DNA from: Sphingopyxis sp. OAS728
Lineage (GTDB): Bacteria > Pseudomonadota > Alphaproteobacteria > Sphingomonadales > Sphingomonadaceae
NCBI RefSeq assembly: GCF_014873485.1
Contig: NZ_JADBDT010000001.1
Location: 3,528,501-3,592,500 of the forward strand
Length of the DNA stretch: 64,000 nucleotides
Direction: 5' to 3'
Position numbers and translations under genes: made by a program
Shown: positions 37,074-45,865 of the stretch, in pieces
Layout: the number at the start of each line of letters is the position of its first letter
Position numbering within the stretch: position 1 is the stretch's first letter
Notes under the pieces: model-generated
Seen by the model: only the letters and a program-made list of their open reading frames with translations
Databases searched by the model: none
What the model was told of the DNA's origin: nothing

Positions 37074-37537
37074 GCGGCCCCCAAATCGGCGATGCGATTC
37101 CCGCCGTGCAACTCCTCGACGCCGATGGCGACGCGATCGATCTCGCCGCGCTGAAAGGCGCGCCTTTGGTCGTCTATTTCTATCCGAAGGCCGACACGCC
37201 GGGTTGCACGGTCGAGGCGCAGGATTTCACCCGCCTCGCGTCCGAGTTCGCGAAACTGAACGCGCAGATCCTCGCGGTGTCGCGCGATGCGCCGGCGAAA
37301 CTCTGCAAGTTCCGCGACAAATATGGCCTGACCGTCCGCCTGGCCTCCGACGAGGATGGCGCGGTGTGCGAGGCGTTCGGGACGTGGGTCGAAAAGCAGA
37401 ATTACGGCCGGACCTATATGGGGATCGAACGCTCGACCTTCCTCTTCGGGGCCGATGGCAAACTCGCCAAGGAATGGCGCAAGGTGCGCGTGAAGGGCCA
37501 TGCCGATGCGGTGCTGGAGGCGGCAGAGGCGCTGTAA
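37070..37537 (+). CDS. bcp: Bcp/PrxQ-type peroxiredoxin lacking the usual resolving cysteine
   Basis: 155 residues. The thioredoxin fold carries the peroxidatic cysteine Cys46 in YPKADTPGCTVEA. The position of the usual nearby resolving cysteine, five residues later in the E. coli protein, is Gln51 here. Other cysteines (KLCKFRDKYG, GAVCEAFG) may take over, or the enzyme works as a 1-Cys form. Bcp reduces hydroperoxides with thioredoxin. It is translationally coupled to glnE and abuts the DUF455 gene. Confidence 0.92.
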   Translation: MSGPQIGDAIPAVQLLDADGDAIDLAALKGAPLVVYFYPKADTPGCTVEAQDFTRLASEFAKLNAQILAVSRDAPAKLCKFRDKYGLTVRLASDEDGAVCEAFGTWVEKQNYGRTYMGIERSTFLFGADGKLAKEWRKVRVKGHADAVLEAAEAL

Positions 37538-38329
37538 ATGCCGACTTTGGGTGAAGCCGCGCGCGCGGTCCTGCTGACGCCGGACCCGCATGACAAGCGC
37601 CGCGCGGCGCGTAGCATGGCGCGCGCGTGGCGGCAGGGGAAGCTTGCACATCGCTGCGACACACCGATGCCCGACCAGCCGGCGTGGCCCGCCGAACCCG
37701 AACTGCTCCCGCCTAACCGGATGCCCAAACGCGGCAGGGGCGGATCGGAGCGCGGGCGCATCGCGCTGCTCCACGCGCTCGCGCATATCGAATTCGTCGC
37801 GATCGACCTAGCGATCGACCTGGTTGGCCGTTTCGGCGATGAATTTCCGCGCGCGTTCGTCGACGACTGGATCGGTGTCGCCGCCGACGAGGCGATGCAT
37901 TTCGCGCTGCTGGACAGGCGTCTCCGCCAACTCGGCAGCTATTATGGCGCGCTTCCCGCGCACGCCGGCTTGTGGGAATCGGCCGAATCCACCGCCGACG
38001 ACGTGCTGGCGCGGCTCGCTATCGTGCCGATGGTGCTCGAGGCGCGCGGGCTCGACGTCACGCCGTCAACGGTCGAACGCTTCCGTGCGGTCGGCGATGA
38101 GGCATCGGCGAAGATTTTATCGCGTATTTACAACGACGAAATCCGCCATGTGGCCGCGGGCACAGTCTGGTTCCGGCAAAAGTGCGATGAAATGGGATTC
38201 AACGTCGTCGAAACGTGGCAGTCCCTAGTAAAATCGCGGTTTCGGGGCAGTTTGAAGCCTCCGTTCAACGACTCGGCGCGCCACGACGCCGGTTTAACGC
38301 AAGAATTCTACGCCGTTATTGCTTCGTAA
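37538..38329 (+). CDS. DUF455 ferritin-like family protein
   Basis: 263 residues; the ATG directly follows the bcp stop codon. Helical metal-binding-type motifs are present: LLHALAHIEFVAIDLAIDL, ADEAMHFALLDRRL, VLEARGLDVTP and YNDEIRHVAAG, giving a set of Glu and His residues at ferritin-like spacing. The family is common in proteobacteria but has no firm function. The context with bcp hints at a link with oxidative stress, which is only an inference. Confidence 0.85.
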   Translation: MPTLGEAARAVLLTPDPHDKRRAARSMARAWRQGKLAHRCDTPMPDQPAWPAEPELLPPNRMPKRGRGGSERGRIALLHALAHIEFVAIDLAIDLVGRFGDEFPRAFVDDWIGVAADEAMHFALLDRRLRQLGSYYGALPAHAGLWESAESTADDVLARLAIVPMVLEARGLDVTPSTVERFRAVGDEASAKILSRIYNDEIRHVAAGTVWFRQKCDEMGFNVVETWQSLVKSRFRGSLKPPFNDSARHDAGLTQEFYAVIAS

Positions 38330-38445
38330 GGATTGGGGCAGCACACAGGCTTCCGCGGGGGATGAGCAATCATCCAAACCTAGAAACACCAGCGCCAAGG
38401 CCCATTTCCGGACTTTGACGACATGGCAAACGCGGGGTCGTTGTT

Positions 38446-39147
38446 TTGATTAACACTTTTCTGGCGCAGAAGTTGCACCAAGTCGCAATAATCTGCGCGG
38501 CAGCATGTTTCGGAATGGCCACACCGGCCGCCCATGCCGCCGAAACCAGCGCCGACGCTAGCATTACCGCTCCCGACGAGCCCGACGACGACAGCTTTAC
38601 CGCTGGCGTTCCGTCAACCGGCGAGGACAGCGAAGCCCGCGCAATTTTCCAGGCGTGGAAGCGCCTCGACACCGGCCTGACCGCCTCGATCGGCGTTGCG
38701 GTGCCCTCGCGCCGCCCGATCGACCAGATGTCGCTCTCGTCGTCGTACGGCATGCGCGTCCACCCGGTCACCGGCAAGGTTGCGCGCCACAACGGCATCG
38801 ACATCCCGGCGCCGCACGGCACCCCGATTTATGCAACCGCCGACGGCATCGTTGGTCGCGCCCAGCGTCTCGGCGGCTATGGCAATTATGTCGAGGTCGA
38901 ACATGGCAACGCCATCCAGACGCGCTACGGCCACATGTCGTCGTACATCGTGACCCCGGGCCAGTCGGTGAAGAAGGGGCAGGTCCTCGGGTACGTCGGT
39001 TCGACCGGCCGTTCGACCGGTAACCACCTCCATTATGAAGTCCGCATCGAAGGCGCGCCGGTCAATCCGATGCCGTTCGTTCGCTCGGACCAGATGGCGA
39101 TCGCCGCCATCACCGGCAAGAATGTCGCGATGGGCGGTCCCGAATAA
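38446..39147 (+). CDS. Secreted M23 peptidase (peptidoglycan hydrolase, LytM type)
   Basis: 233 residues from TTG at 38446 with a GCGGGG site upstream. The signal peptide ends near AAHAAET, followed by an acidic linker (DEPDDDS). The M23 domain has the zinc motif HNGIDIPAPHGTPIYA (H and D), YGHMSSY and the HLHYEVR HxH motif, so all metal ligands are present and it should be active. These enzymes cut peptide crosslinks in peptidoglycan. A strong terminator follows. Confidence 0.92.
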   Translation: MINTFLAQKLHQVAIICAAACFGMATPAAHAAETSADASITAPDEPDDDSFTAGVPSTGEDSEARAIFQAWKRLDTGLTASIGVAVPSRRPIDQMSLSSSYGMRVHPVTGKVARHNGIDIPAPHGTPIYATADGIVGRAQRLGGYGNYVEVEHGNAIQTRYGHMSSYIVTPGQSVKKGQVLGYVGSTGRSTGNHLHYEVRIEGAPVNPMPFVRSDQMAIAAITGKNVAMGGPE

Positions 39148-39172
39148 CAAGCTTTCCTGGGTCGGAGAGGAG

Positions 39173-39209
39173 GGGCGCCAGGCGGGTCAACCGTCGAGGC
39201 GCCCTTTTT
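39173..39209 (+). terminator. Terminator after the M23 peptidase gene
   Basis: GGGCGCC (39173-39179) and GGCGCCC (39198-39204) pair across an 18-base loop and are followed by five T residues. The next gene starts 30 bp later. Confidence 0.75.
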
Positions 39210-39239
39210 ATTTGAGCACAAGGTCCCTATCTAGTGATC

Positions 39240-39581
39240 ATGGCCACGCAGCTTTCCGAAATCACCCTGTCGCCCGCCGCCGCGGCGCGCGTCCGCTGGA
39301 TCGCCGATCGCAAGGGCGAGAGTGAGGCGGCATTGCGCCTCGCCGTTGACGGCGGCGGCTGTTCGGGCTTCACCTATCGCTTCGGTCTGGCCGAAGGCAT
39401 CGATGCCGATGACATCGTCACCGAAACCGACGGGGTGAAACTGGTCGTCGACCCGGTCAGCATCGACCTTGTGCGCGGCTGCATCGTCGATTTCGTCGAT
39501 TCGCTCGGCGGATCGTCGTTCAAGGTCGAAAACCCCAACGCCGCCTCCGGCTGCGGTTGCGGGTCCAGCTTCTCGATCTGA
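39240..39581 (+). CDS. erpA: Iron-sulfur cluster insertion protein (A-type, ErpA-like)
   Basis: 113 residues. The three cysteines of A-type carriers are present: Cys in GGGCSGFTY and the pair in SGCGCGSSF near the C-terminus. ATG at 39240 is preferred to a GTG two codons upstream. Such proteins accept Fe-S clusters from ISC or SUF and pass them to enzymes. Assignment to ErpA rather than IscA or SufA is by context (no isc/suf genes nearby). Confidence 0.88.
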   Translation: MATQLSEITLSPAAAARVRWIADRKGESEAALRLAVDGGGCSGFTYRFGLAEGIDADDIVTETDGVKLVVDPVSIDLVRGCIVDFVDSLGGSSFKVENPNAASGCGCGSSFSI

Positions 39582-39620
39582 CGCCTTTCGCGGCGCCGTG
39601 CTTGCTGCCATAGGTGCGGC

Positions 39621-40391
39621 ATGAAAATCGCGACCTTCAATATCAACGGGATCAAGGCCCGTTTGCCGCGCCTCGTCGAATGGCTCGAGGAAACGCAGCC
39701 CGATGTCGCCTGCCTGCAGGAACTGAAATCGAGCGACGAGACGATGCCGACCAAGGAGATCGAGGCGGCGGGCTACGGCTTCCTCTATCACGGGCAAAAG
39801 GGCTTCAACGGCGTTGCGATCCTCGCCAAGGGCACGCAGCCGGTCGAAGCGCAGCGCGGGCTGGCGGGCGAGCCCGAAGACGAGCAGTCGCGCTATCTGG
39901 AGGCCGACGTCCATGGCCTGCGCGTCGCGTCGATCTACCTCCCCAACGGCAACCCGCAGCCGGGCCCGAAATTCGATTATAAATTGCGCTGGATGGCGCG
40001 GCTGCGCGAGCGCGCGAAATTCCTCCTCGCCTCCGAAATCCCCACGATCCTGACCGGCGATTATAATGTCATCCCGCACGACGACGATGTGTGGGACCCG
40101 CGCGCGATGTCGACCGACGCGCTGATGCAGCCCGAGTCGCGCGACGCCTATTTCCGGATGCTCGGCGACGGCTGGACCGACGCGATCCGCAGCCGCCATC
40201 CGGCGGGCGGCGTCTGGACCTTTTGGGACTATCAGGCGGGCGGCTGGCAGCGCGATCATGGCTTTCGAATCGACCATCTGCTGCTCAGCCCCGCGCTCGC
40301 CGACCGGCTGGTCGACGCGGGCGTCGACAAGGATCATCGTGGCCGCGAAAAGGCGAGCGACCACGCCCCGACTTGGGCGATTCTCGCCTAA
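39621..40391 (+). CDS. xth: Exodeoxyribonuclease III
   Basis: 256 residues, an endonuclease/exonuclease/phosphatase family member. Catalytic blocks are ATFNINGIKAR, CLQELK (metal Glu), GDYNVIPHDDDVWDP (Asp, Asn) and the final DHAPTW with the general-base His. The enzyme cuts at abasic sites in base excision repair. The spacing of residues matches Xth (E. coli 268 aa). It converges with the DUF1501 gene across a very long inverted repeat. Confidence 0.95.
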   Translation: MKIATFNINGIKARLPRLVEWLEETQPDVACLQELKSSDETMPTKEIEAAGYGFLYHGQKGFNGVAILAKGTQPVEAQRGLAGEPEDEQSRYLEADVHGLRVASIYLPNGNPQPGPKFDYKLRWMARLRERAKFLLASEIPTILTGDYNVIPHDDDVWDPRAMSTDALMQPESRDAYFRMLGDGWTDAIRSRHPAGGVWTFWDYQAGGWQRDHGFRIDHLLLSPALADRLVDAGVDKDHRGREKASDHAPTWAILA

Positions 40392-40411
40392 TTTCTTCCA
40401 CTGACGTGGAA

Positions 40412-40495
40412 GGCGGCACCGGCCCGCTCCCCCACCCGGCCTCCCCAACGATAGTAACCTAGGGAGGCCGGGTGGGGGAGCGGGCCGGTGCCGCC
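40412..40495. repeat. 34-bp perfect inverted repeat between convergent genes
   Basis: The left arm 40412-40445 and right arm 40462-40495 are exact reverse complements over 34 bp, around a 16-base AT-richer loop. Both arms are over 80 percent G+C. It is placed where a bidirectional terminator would be, yet is far longer than needed and T tracts are weak (CTGTTTC on the right). It may be a dispersed REP-like palindrome of this genome. Confidence 0.95.
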
Positions 40496-40521
40496 CTGTT
40501 TCGGCCACGCCGAAACAGCTG

Positions 40522-41643
40522 TTAAGCGTCGGGGTACAGCGTCGTCATCACCCGCTTCGGGTCGAGCGCATAATGATGTGCGACCGCACCCGCGATCACG
40601 CTTTCGAGGCTGCGCGTCGGCTTGAGGTCGCGGCCTTCGTAACGCGCAGTGGTACCGAGGCCCGGCCAGTCGGCCGACACCTTGCCGCCCTCGCTTAGTC
40701 CGCCGCCGAGCAGCATCGCGGTCGATGCGGTGCCATGGTCGGTGCCGCCGGTACCGTTGACCTCGACCGTACGCCCGAACTCGGTCGCGACGATGACCAG
40801 CGTGTCGCTCCACGCGGGGCCAAGCCCCGATTGAAGTGCGCCGACGAGCTGATCGAGCCCGCGCAATTGTGCCGCAAGTCGCCCGCGCTGGCCGCTGTGC
40901 GTGTCCCAGCCGCCCGTTTCGACCATCATTACGCGCGCGCCATCAGCGGGCAGCATCAGCGACGCCGCGAGCTTGCCGAGTTCGGCGCCGTTGCGGCCGT
41001 TGTTGCCGCCGATATCGCCCGCAAGCTCCTGCGTCTTCACCGCGCTGTCCCACAGCGGATGGAGCAGCGGATCGTCGGCGTAGAGTGCGGTCAGCCGGGC
41101 GATCAGGTCGGCGTCGGCCTGCGGCAGTCGGCTCGGTGCATAGGTGCCGACCTGCACCGTCCCGCGCAGCGCGAGCGGGACCGCCGGTGCAATCGCGATT
41201 GCATCGCGCTCGGCGGCAGGGAGCAAGGTAAGCAGCCGCCCGACCCAGCCGGTGTCGCGCCCATAGGGTCGCGACCCGCCGCCCTCGAGCATATTCTGCC
41301 CGTCGAAATGCGAGCGGTCGCGATAGCCTGTGGCGACCGCGTGCGCGAAATGCGCCTGCTTGCCGGTGTAGAGGCCGGCGGTCGCCGTAAGCGCGGGGTG
41401 CAACGTGAACATGCCGTCGAGCTTCGCGCCGCCCGCCGTCTCGTCGGCCATCGCGCGGCGCGCGGCGGCAAAGGCGGGATCGCCCGTCGGCGCAACGATC
41501 GCGAGGCCGTCGGCTGCGCCGCGCTGGATGATGAAGACGAGGCGCTTCGGCGTGCCAGCGGCGGCATAAGCGAAGCCGGGGAGGGCGCCCGCGGCGGCGA
41601 CGGTGATTCCCGACAGGATGATCGAGCGGCGTGAGAGGATCAT
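40522..41643 (-). CDS. DUF1501 family secreted protein (Tat substrate)
   Basis: 373 residues. The N-terminus has a twin-arginine-like signal (SRRSIILSGITVAAAGALPGFAYA). The sulfatase/alkaline phosphatase-like DUF1501 fold shows RLVFIIQRGAADGLAI, HFDGQNMLEGG, VETGGWDTHSGQ and VIVATEFGRTVEVNGTGGTDHG. These acidic and His residues resemble metal sites of the alkaline phosphatase superfamily; activity is unproven. It is the second gene of a pair, three bases after the DUF1800 stop codon. Confidence 0.9.
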   Translation of the reverse strand: MILSRRSIILSGITVAAAGALPGFAYAAAGTPKRLVFIIQRGAADGLAIVAPTGDPAFAAARRAMADETAGGAKLDGMFTLHPALTATAGLYTGKQAHFAHAVATGYRDRSHFDGQNMLEGGGSRPYGRDTGWVGRLLTLLPAAERDAIAIAPAVPLALRGTVQVGTYAPSRLPQADADLIARLTALYADDPLLHPLWDSAVKTQELAGDIGGNNGRNGAELGKLAASLMLPADGARVMMVETGGWDTHSGQRGRLAAQLRGLDQLVGALQSGLGPAWSDTLVIVATEFGRTVEVNGTGGTDHGTASTAMLLGGGLSEGGKVSADWPGLGTTARYEGRDLKPTRSLESVIAGAVAHHYALDPKRVMTTLYPDA

Positions 41644-41646
41644 CGT

Positions 41647-43074
41647 CTATCTCCGCAAAAAGGCCGGGCTGGCGAACAGCATCGCGATGCCCTGTCCCGG
41701 GCTGTCTGCGCGGGCGATCGCCTGCGCGGTGTCGGGCGTGAGTGCGTCGGCAAGGACGAGCGGCGCGAGCTGGCGCGCATCGGCACGGTCGCCGATCCGC
41801 CCGGCGATGCGGCTCGCGAGTTCGACGCGCTGCATCAGCGCCGCCGACCCCGCCCAGGTCGCGACCATGTCGTCATAGCCCTTGGGCGATCCGGGGCGCC
41901 ACACCGGCTGGCCAAGCTGGGTGAACATCGCGGCGACATTCTGCCGTTCGCCGAGCCCGGGCGTTTGCAGCGCGCGCAGCATCGACACCGTCCAGTCCCA
42001 AGGCGATTTGAACATCGCGGGCGTCGCCGCCCAAGGCTCGGGAGACGCGATAAGCACGCGGTAGAGCGAGGGCAGGTCGCCGCCGGTCTTGAGGAAATCG
42101 GTCGAGAGCCGATCGACCAGCGCCGCCGGGGGTTCGTCGCTCGTGAAATGACGCGCCAGCTTGGCGGCGACATGTTTCGCGGTCGCGGGATGGACGGCGA
42201 GATCACGCAGCACGGCTTCGGCCTGCCGGGCACCGGCATCGTCGTATCGCTTGCCGAGTATCGTCTGCGCGCCGGGTTCGTGAAGCGGGCCGATAAATAC
42301 CGTCTCGCCGGGCTGGGCGTCGGCGGGCATCAGTCGCTGTCCCACGCCGCGTCCGAGGCCGGCGACGGTCAAGCCGGTGAGCGCCTTCGCGAAAGCCGTC
42401 ACATCGGCCTGCGTATAGCCCGCGCGCACGCCGAGCGTGTGCAGTTCCAATATCTCGCGCGCCAGATTCTCGTTGAGCCCCGGCGCTTGCCGCCTGCCGC
42501 GATTGCGCACGCGCGTCGCGAACGGGCTGTCGGGGCCAAAGCTTTGCGCCTGGTCGAGAAAGAGCAGCATCGCGGGATGACGCACCGCGGCGATCAACAG
42601 ATCGGAAAATTTGCCCATGATGTGCGGGCGGATTGCTTCATTCTCGAAATTGCCCGCGAAGCCGACGACGGTCTGCTTGTCCGCCGACACCGCGAAATGG
42701 TTCGCCCAGAAATGCACGATCCGCTCGGGAAAAGGCGTCGGCGTCGCGACCGCGGCGGCAAGCCGCGCGGCGGCGGCGTCGGCATAATGGCGGCGGAAAC
42801 CCGCGCGCGCCATGCGGCGCATCGTCTCGGGCATCGGGTCGTCGTCGCGCATCGCCGCATCGTTCGCCTCGCGGCGCATCGCCTGTCGCTCGTCGCGATA
42901 TTCGGCATAGGCAGTCGCGATTGCCGCGCGCCCGGCGAGGCCCGCGAGCGCCGCGGGAGCAGGATCATAATCGCCGATCTGGCGCGTCAGCCACGCTTTC
43001 GGGTCATCGATCGCCGGATCGTCGAAGCGGCGGCCGAGGCCGAAGCGATTGGCGGCAAGATATCGGACTGCCAT
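41647..43074 (-). CDS. DUF1800 family protein
   Basis: 475 residues from MAVRYLAANRFG; an upstream start would add eight residues. The helical DUF1800 family is nearly always encoded next to DUF1501, as here. Landmarks are LGRRFDDPAIDDPKAWL, RIVHFWANHFAVS, NENLAREILELHTLGV and VAAKLARHF. No signal peptide is evident. Function is unknown, but the pair is probably one operon producing a surface or periplasmic complex. Confidence 0.9.
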   Translation of the reverse strand: MAVRYLAANRFGLGRRFDDPAIDDPKAWLTRQIGDYDPAPAALAGLAGRAAIATAYAEYRDERQAMRREANDAAMRDDDPMPETMRRMARAGFRRHYADAAAARLAAAVATPTPFPERIVHFWANHFAVSADKQTVVGFAGNFENEAIRPHIMGKFSDLLIAAVRHPAMLLFLDQAQSFGPDSPFATRVRNRGRRQAPGLNENLAREILELHTLGVRAGYTQADVTAFAKALTGLTVAGLGRGVGQRLMPADAQPGETVFIGPLHEPGAQTILGKRYDDAGARQAEAVLRDLAVHPATAKHVAAKLARHFTSDEPPAALVDRLSTDFLKTGGDLPSLYRVLIASPEPWAATPAMFKSPWDWTVSMLRALQTPGLGERQNVAAMFTQLGQPVWRPGSPKGYDDMVATWAGSAALMQRVELASRIAGRIGDRADARQLAPLVLADALTPDTAQAIARADSPGQGIAMLFASPAFLRR

Positions 43075-43137
43075 GACAAAGCCTTTCCGTGCCCCCAACG
43101 CACGATGGCCGTCATTTGTCGCAAATCTGTCCCGGCG

Positions 43138-44304
43138 TCAGAGCGATTTGTCGTAGATCTGGTACACGCGGTTGACCTTGGCCTCGATCGCGTCGGCGAC
43201 GGCGTTCATCCCCTGATTGTCGTCGAGCACCCAGCCGATATCGCCGCGCTTGGTGCCATAGTCGGCGACCGCATCGCGGCGGATATATTCGATCATCATG
43301 AAAGCGAGAGTGCTCGCCATGCGGCTGTTCTGGAGCTTTTTCGCGACCCCCATCAGCGGCACCCGCAGGATATGGCTCTGGGGCTTGCGCAGCCACCACA
43401 GCAGCCGCGCCCAGTTAAAGGGCAGCAAAGAGCCGTCCATGTCGATCAGCAACTGGTTGATGTTCGGCAGCACGATCATGAACGCGACCGGCTCGCCGTC
43501 GACTTCGGCGACGCGGATCAGATCTTCGAAGACGATGTCCTTCAGCTTCTTGCCGACATAGGCTATCTCGCTGTCGGTCAGCGGGACGAACCCCCAATTG
43601 TCGGACCAGGCATCGTTGAGCAGCCCCATGATCAGCTTTGCCTCGGCGGCGAAGCGGCGCTTGTCGACCTTGCGGATGCGGATGCGCGAATTCTTCTCGC
43701 CCGCGGCGACGATGCGATTGACCAGCGGCGGGAAACCCTCGTCGATCGCGACGTCATAGTTCAGCAGCTGTTTGACCGGCTGGTAGCCCGCACCCTCGAC
43801 CCATGCGCGATAGAGCGGGCTGTTGTGTCCCATCATCACCGTCGGGCGGTTGTCGAACCCTTCGATCAACAGTCCGGGCTCGTCCCAGATCGAAATCGAC
43901 AGCGGCCCCAATGAGCGGTGCATGCCCTGCGTGCGCAGCCAATCCTCGGCGGCGACGAGTAGCGCCTGTGCGCTTGCTTCGTCCTCGGCTTCGAGCAGGC
44001 CCCAATTGCCGGTGCCGGGCCCCATGCCCTGTTCGGCGGGCTGCGCGAGCGCGAGCGCGTCGATATGCGCTGAAATGCGGCCGATCGTGCGGCCGTCGCG
44101 GCGCGCGAGAAAGAACTGCGCCTTGCCATGCTCGAACCACGGATTCTTGCCGAGCGTCAGCAGGCCGTAGACCTCGCCCTTCAGCGGCGGCACCCACGCG
44201 GGGTCGCCGCGATTGAGCCGAAAGGCGAGCTCGACGAACTCGCGCAAATCATTCTTGTTCTTGACCGGGTGAATTGTGATCGGGCCGTCCGAATGTCCGC
44301 TCAT
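43138..44304 (-). CDS. Acetyltransferase-like protein (YghO/GNAT-related)
   Basis: 388 residues. The N-terminal half has GNAT-like features (HPVKNKNDLREFVELAFRLNRGDPAWVPPLKGE, FFLARRDGRTIGRISAHID). The middle includes GPLSISIWDEPGLLIEGFDNRPTVMMGHNSPLY, and the C-terminal half (SDSEIAYVGKKLKDIV) also looks GNAT-like, as in the YghO group. The substrate is unknown. It is divergent from the desaturase gene and may take part in lipid modification; that is inference from context only. Confidence 0.75.
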   Translation of the reverse strand: MSGHSDGPITIHPVKNKNDLREFVELAFRLNRGDPAWVPPLKGEVYGLLTLGKNPWFEHGKAQFFLARRDGRTIGRISAHIDALALAQPAEQGMGPGTGNWGLLEAEDEASAQALLVAAEDWLRTQGMHRSLGPLSISIWDEPGLLIEGFDNRPTVMMGHNSPLYRAWVEGAGYQPVKQLLNYDVAIDEGFPPLVNRIVAAGEKNSRIRIRKVDKRRFAAEAKLIMGLLNDAWSDNWGFVPLTDSEIAYVGKKLKDIVFEDLIRVAEVDGEPVAFMIVLPNINQLLIDMDGSLLPFNWARLLWWLRKPQSHILRVPLMGVAKKLQNSRMASTLAFMMIEYIRRDAVADYGTKRGDIGWVLDDNQGMNAVADAIEAKVNRVYQIYDKSL

Positions 44305-44421
44305 ACTGGTTTCCTGAAATCGCTGACCTATATGTTTGGCGACGCATTAGGGCATAGAAATGGCGCTGGCGACCCGCATTCGGCCATTTTGCTGCCACGA
44401 AATAATGGTGAAGACCCCGCT

Positions 44422-45534
44422 ATGACGACGATCAATCCCCCCGCCGATCGGGTCGCGACTCCCTTCGTGACGTCGGCAACGAAGACGCCCAAGTCGGCGA
44501 TTGCCGACGATATGGCGATGATCCGCGCGGCGTCGGAGCTGACGCGCGATCTCGTGCAGCCGTCGGCGCGCATCTATTGGACCGATATGCTCGCCTCGGC
44601 ATTCGTTGGTTATGCCGGCATCGCGGCGGCGATCCTCGCGCCCTCGGCCGCCTGGATGCTCGTCGCCGCGGTGATTTCGGTCATCGCGCTCTACCGCGCG
44701 GGCAGCTTCATTCACGAGCTCACGCATATCCGCAAAAATGCGCTGCCGGGTTTCCGCCTCGGCTGGAACATCCTCGTCGGCGTGCCGATGCTGATCCCGT
44801 CGTTCATGTATGAGGGGATTCACAGCCTGCACCACAACCGCACCAAATATGGCACGGTCGAGGACCCCGAATATCTGCCGCTCGCGCTGATGAAGCCGTG
44901 GACGGTGCCGTTTTTCGTCGTCGCCGCGGCGTTCGCGCCGGTCGCGCTGCTCTTCCGCTACGCGGTGCTGACCCCGCTGTCGTTTCTGATCCCGCCGCTG
45001 CGCAAGATCGTCGTCGAACGCTATTCGGGGATGATCATCAACCCGCTGTTCCGCCGCAAACCGCCCGAGGGCGAGTTCCGCCGCCAGTGGGCGTGGCAGG
45101 AAGGCGGCGCCTGGGCGTGGTCGAGCCTGCTGATCGCCGCGGGCGTCTTCGGCTGGGTGCCGCTGCGCGCGCTCGTCATCTTCGGCGCGATCGCCGCTGC
45201 GACCTTGGTGCTCAACCAGATCCGTACGCTCGTCGCGCATCTGTGGGAAAATGACGGCGCGGTGCTGACCGTGACCGGCCAGTTCCTCGACAGCGTCAAC
45301 GTCCCGCCCCCGGGGCTGCTGCCCGAACTGTGGGCGCCGGTGGGGCTGCGCTATCACGCGCTGCATCATCTGCTTCCGGGCGTGCCCTATCATTCGCTCG
45401 GCGAAGCGCACCGCCGCCTGAAGGACGCGCTGCCCGCGGATTCACAATATCACGGTGCGAATTACGACAGCCTGCCGAAGCTAGTGATGAATCTGGTTGC
45501 GGGATCGGCAAAGGGCGCCGCCGCCAAAGATTGA
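44422..45534 (+). CDS. Membrane fatty acid desaturase
   Basis: 370 residues from the ATG at 44422; an upstream frame reaching 44128 overlaps the divergent gene and is rejected. The three histidine boxes are HELTH, HSLHHNR and HALHH, with four or more transmembrane helices between. This is the non-heme di-iron acyl-lipid or acyl-CoA desaturase/hydroxylase superfamily. The position of insertion or a possible hydroxylase activity on sphingolipid chains cannot be decided from the sequence. Confidence 0.9.
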   Translation: MTTINPPADRVATPFVTSATKTPKSAIADDMAMIRAASELTRDLVQPSARIYWTDMLASAFVGYAGIAAAILAPSAAWMLVAAVISVIALYRAGSFIHELTHIRKNALPGFRLGWNILVGVPMLIPSFMYEGIHSLHHNRTKYGTVEDPEYLPLALMKPWTVPFFVVAAAFAPVALLFRYAVLTPLSFLIPPLRKIVVERYSGMIINPLFRRKPPEGEFRRQWAWQEGGAWAWSSLLIAAGVFGWVPLRALVIFGAIAAATLVLNQIRTLVAHLWENDGAVLTVTGQFLDSVNVPPPGLLPELWAPVGLRYHALHHLLPGVPYHSLGEAHRRLKDALPADSQYHGANYDSLPKLVMNLVAGSAKGAAAKD

Positions 45535-45579
45535 TCGAATTGATACGCGGGCAGCCTGCGGGCGCCCGCGGAAATTGGA

Positions 45580-45852
45580 TCAATCGTTGGAGTCTTGCCA
45601 GACGGCCCACATCTGAAAAGCTCTGAGCATATGGAAGGCTAGGTAGCCCAGCCATATTATCCCAGGCGTAATCAACGCGCCGAGGATTATCAGGCGATAT
45701 GGGTTCGTCAGACCTATGCCGATGTCGAGCGGAGCAAAAATCGCGCAGCCAGCAAAAGTTGGCCAGACCATGGTGAACTTATCGGGGCCGAACGGTTCGC
45801 CCTCGTACATTTCGTCCAAAATCTTGGCTCGATAGTTTGCAAACCACTCCAT
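45580..45852 (-). CDS. Small two-helix membrane protein of unknown function
   Basis: 90 residues with two hydrophobic stretches (about 30-47 and 51-72) after a charged N-terminus. It lies 13 bp after lptG on the same strand and could be the last gene of that operon. Its base composition is lower in G+C than its neighbours, and no clear ribosome site is seen, so gene status is likely but not certain. No family was recognised. Confidence 0.6.
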   Translation of the reverse strand: MEWFANYRAKILDEMYEGEPFGPDKFTMVWPTFAGCAIFAPLDIGIGLTNPYRLIILGALITPGIIWLGYLAFHMLRAFQMWAVWQDSND

Positions 45853-45865
45853 TTCGTTCGCGACC

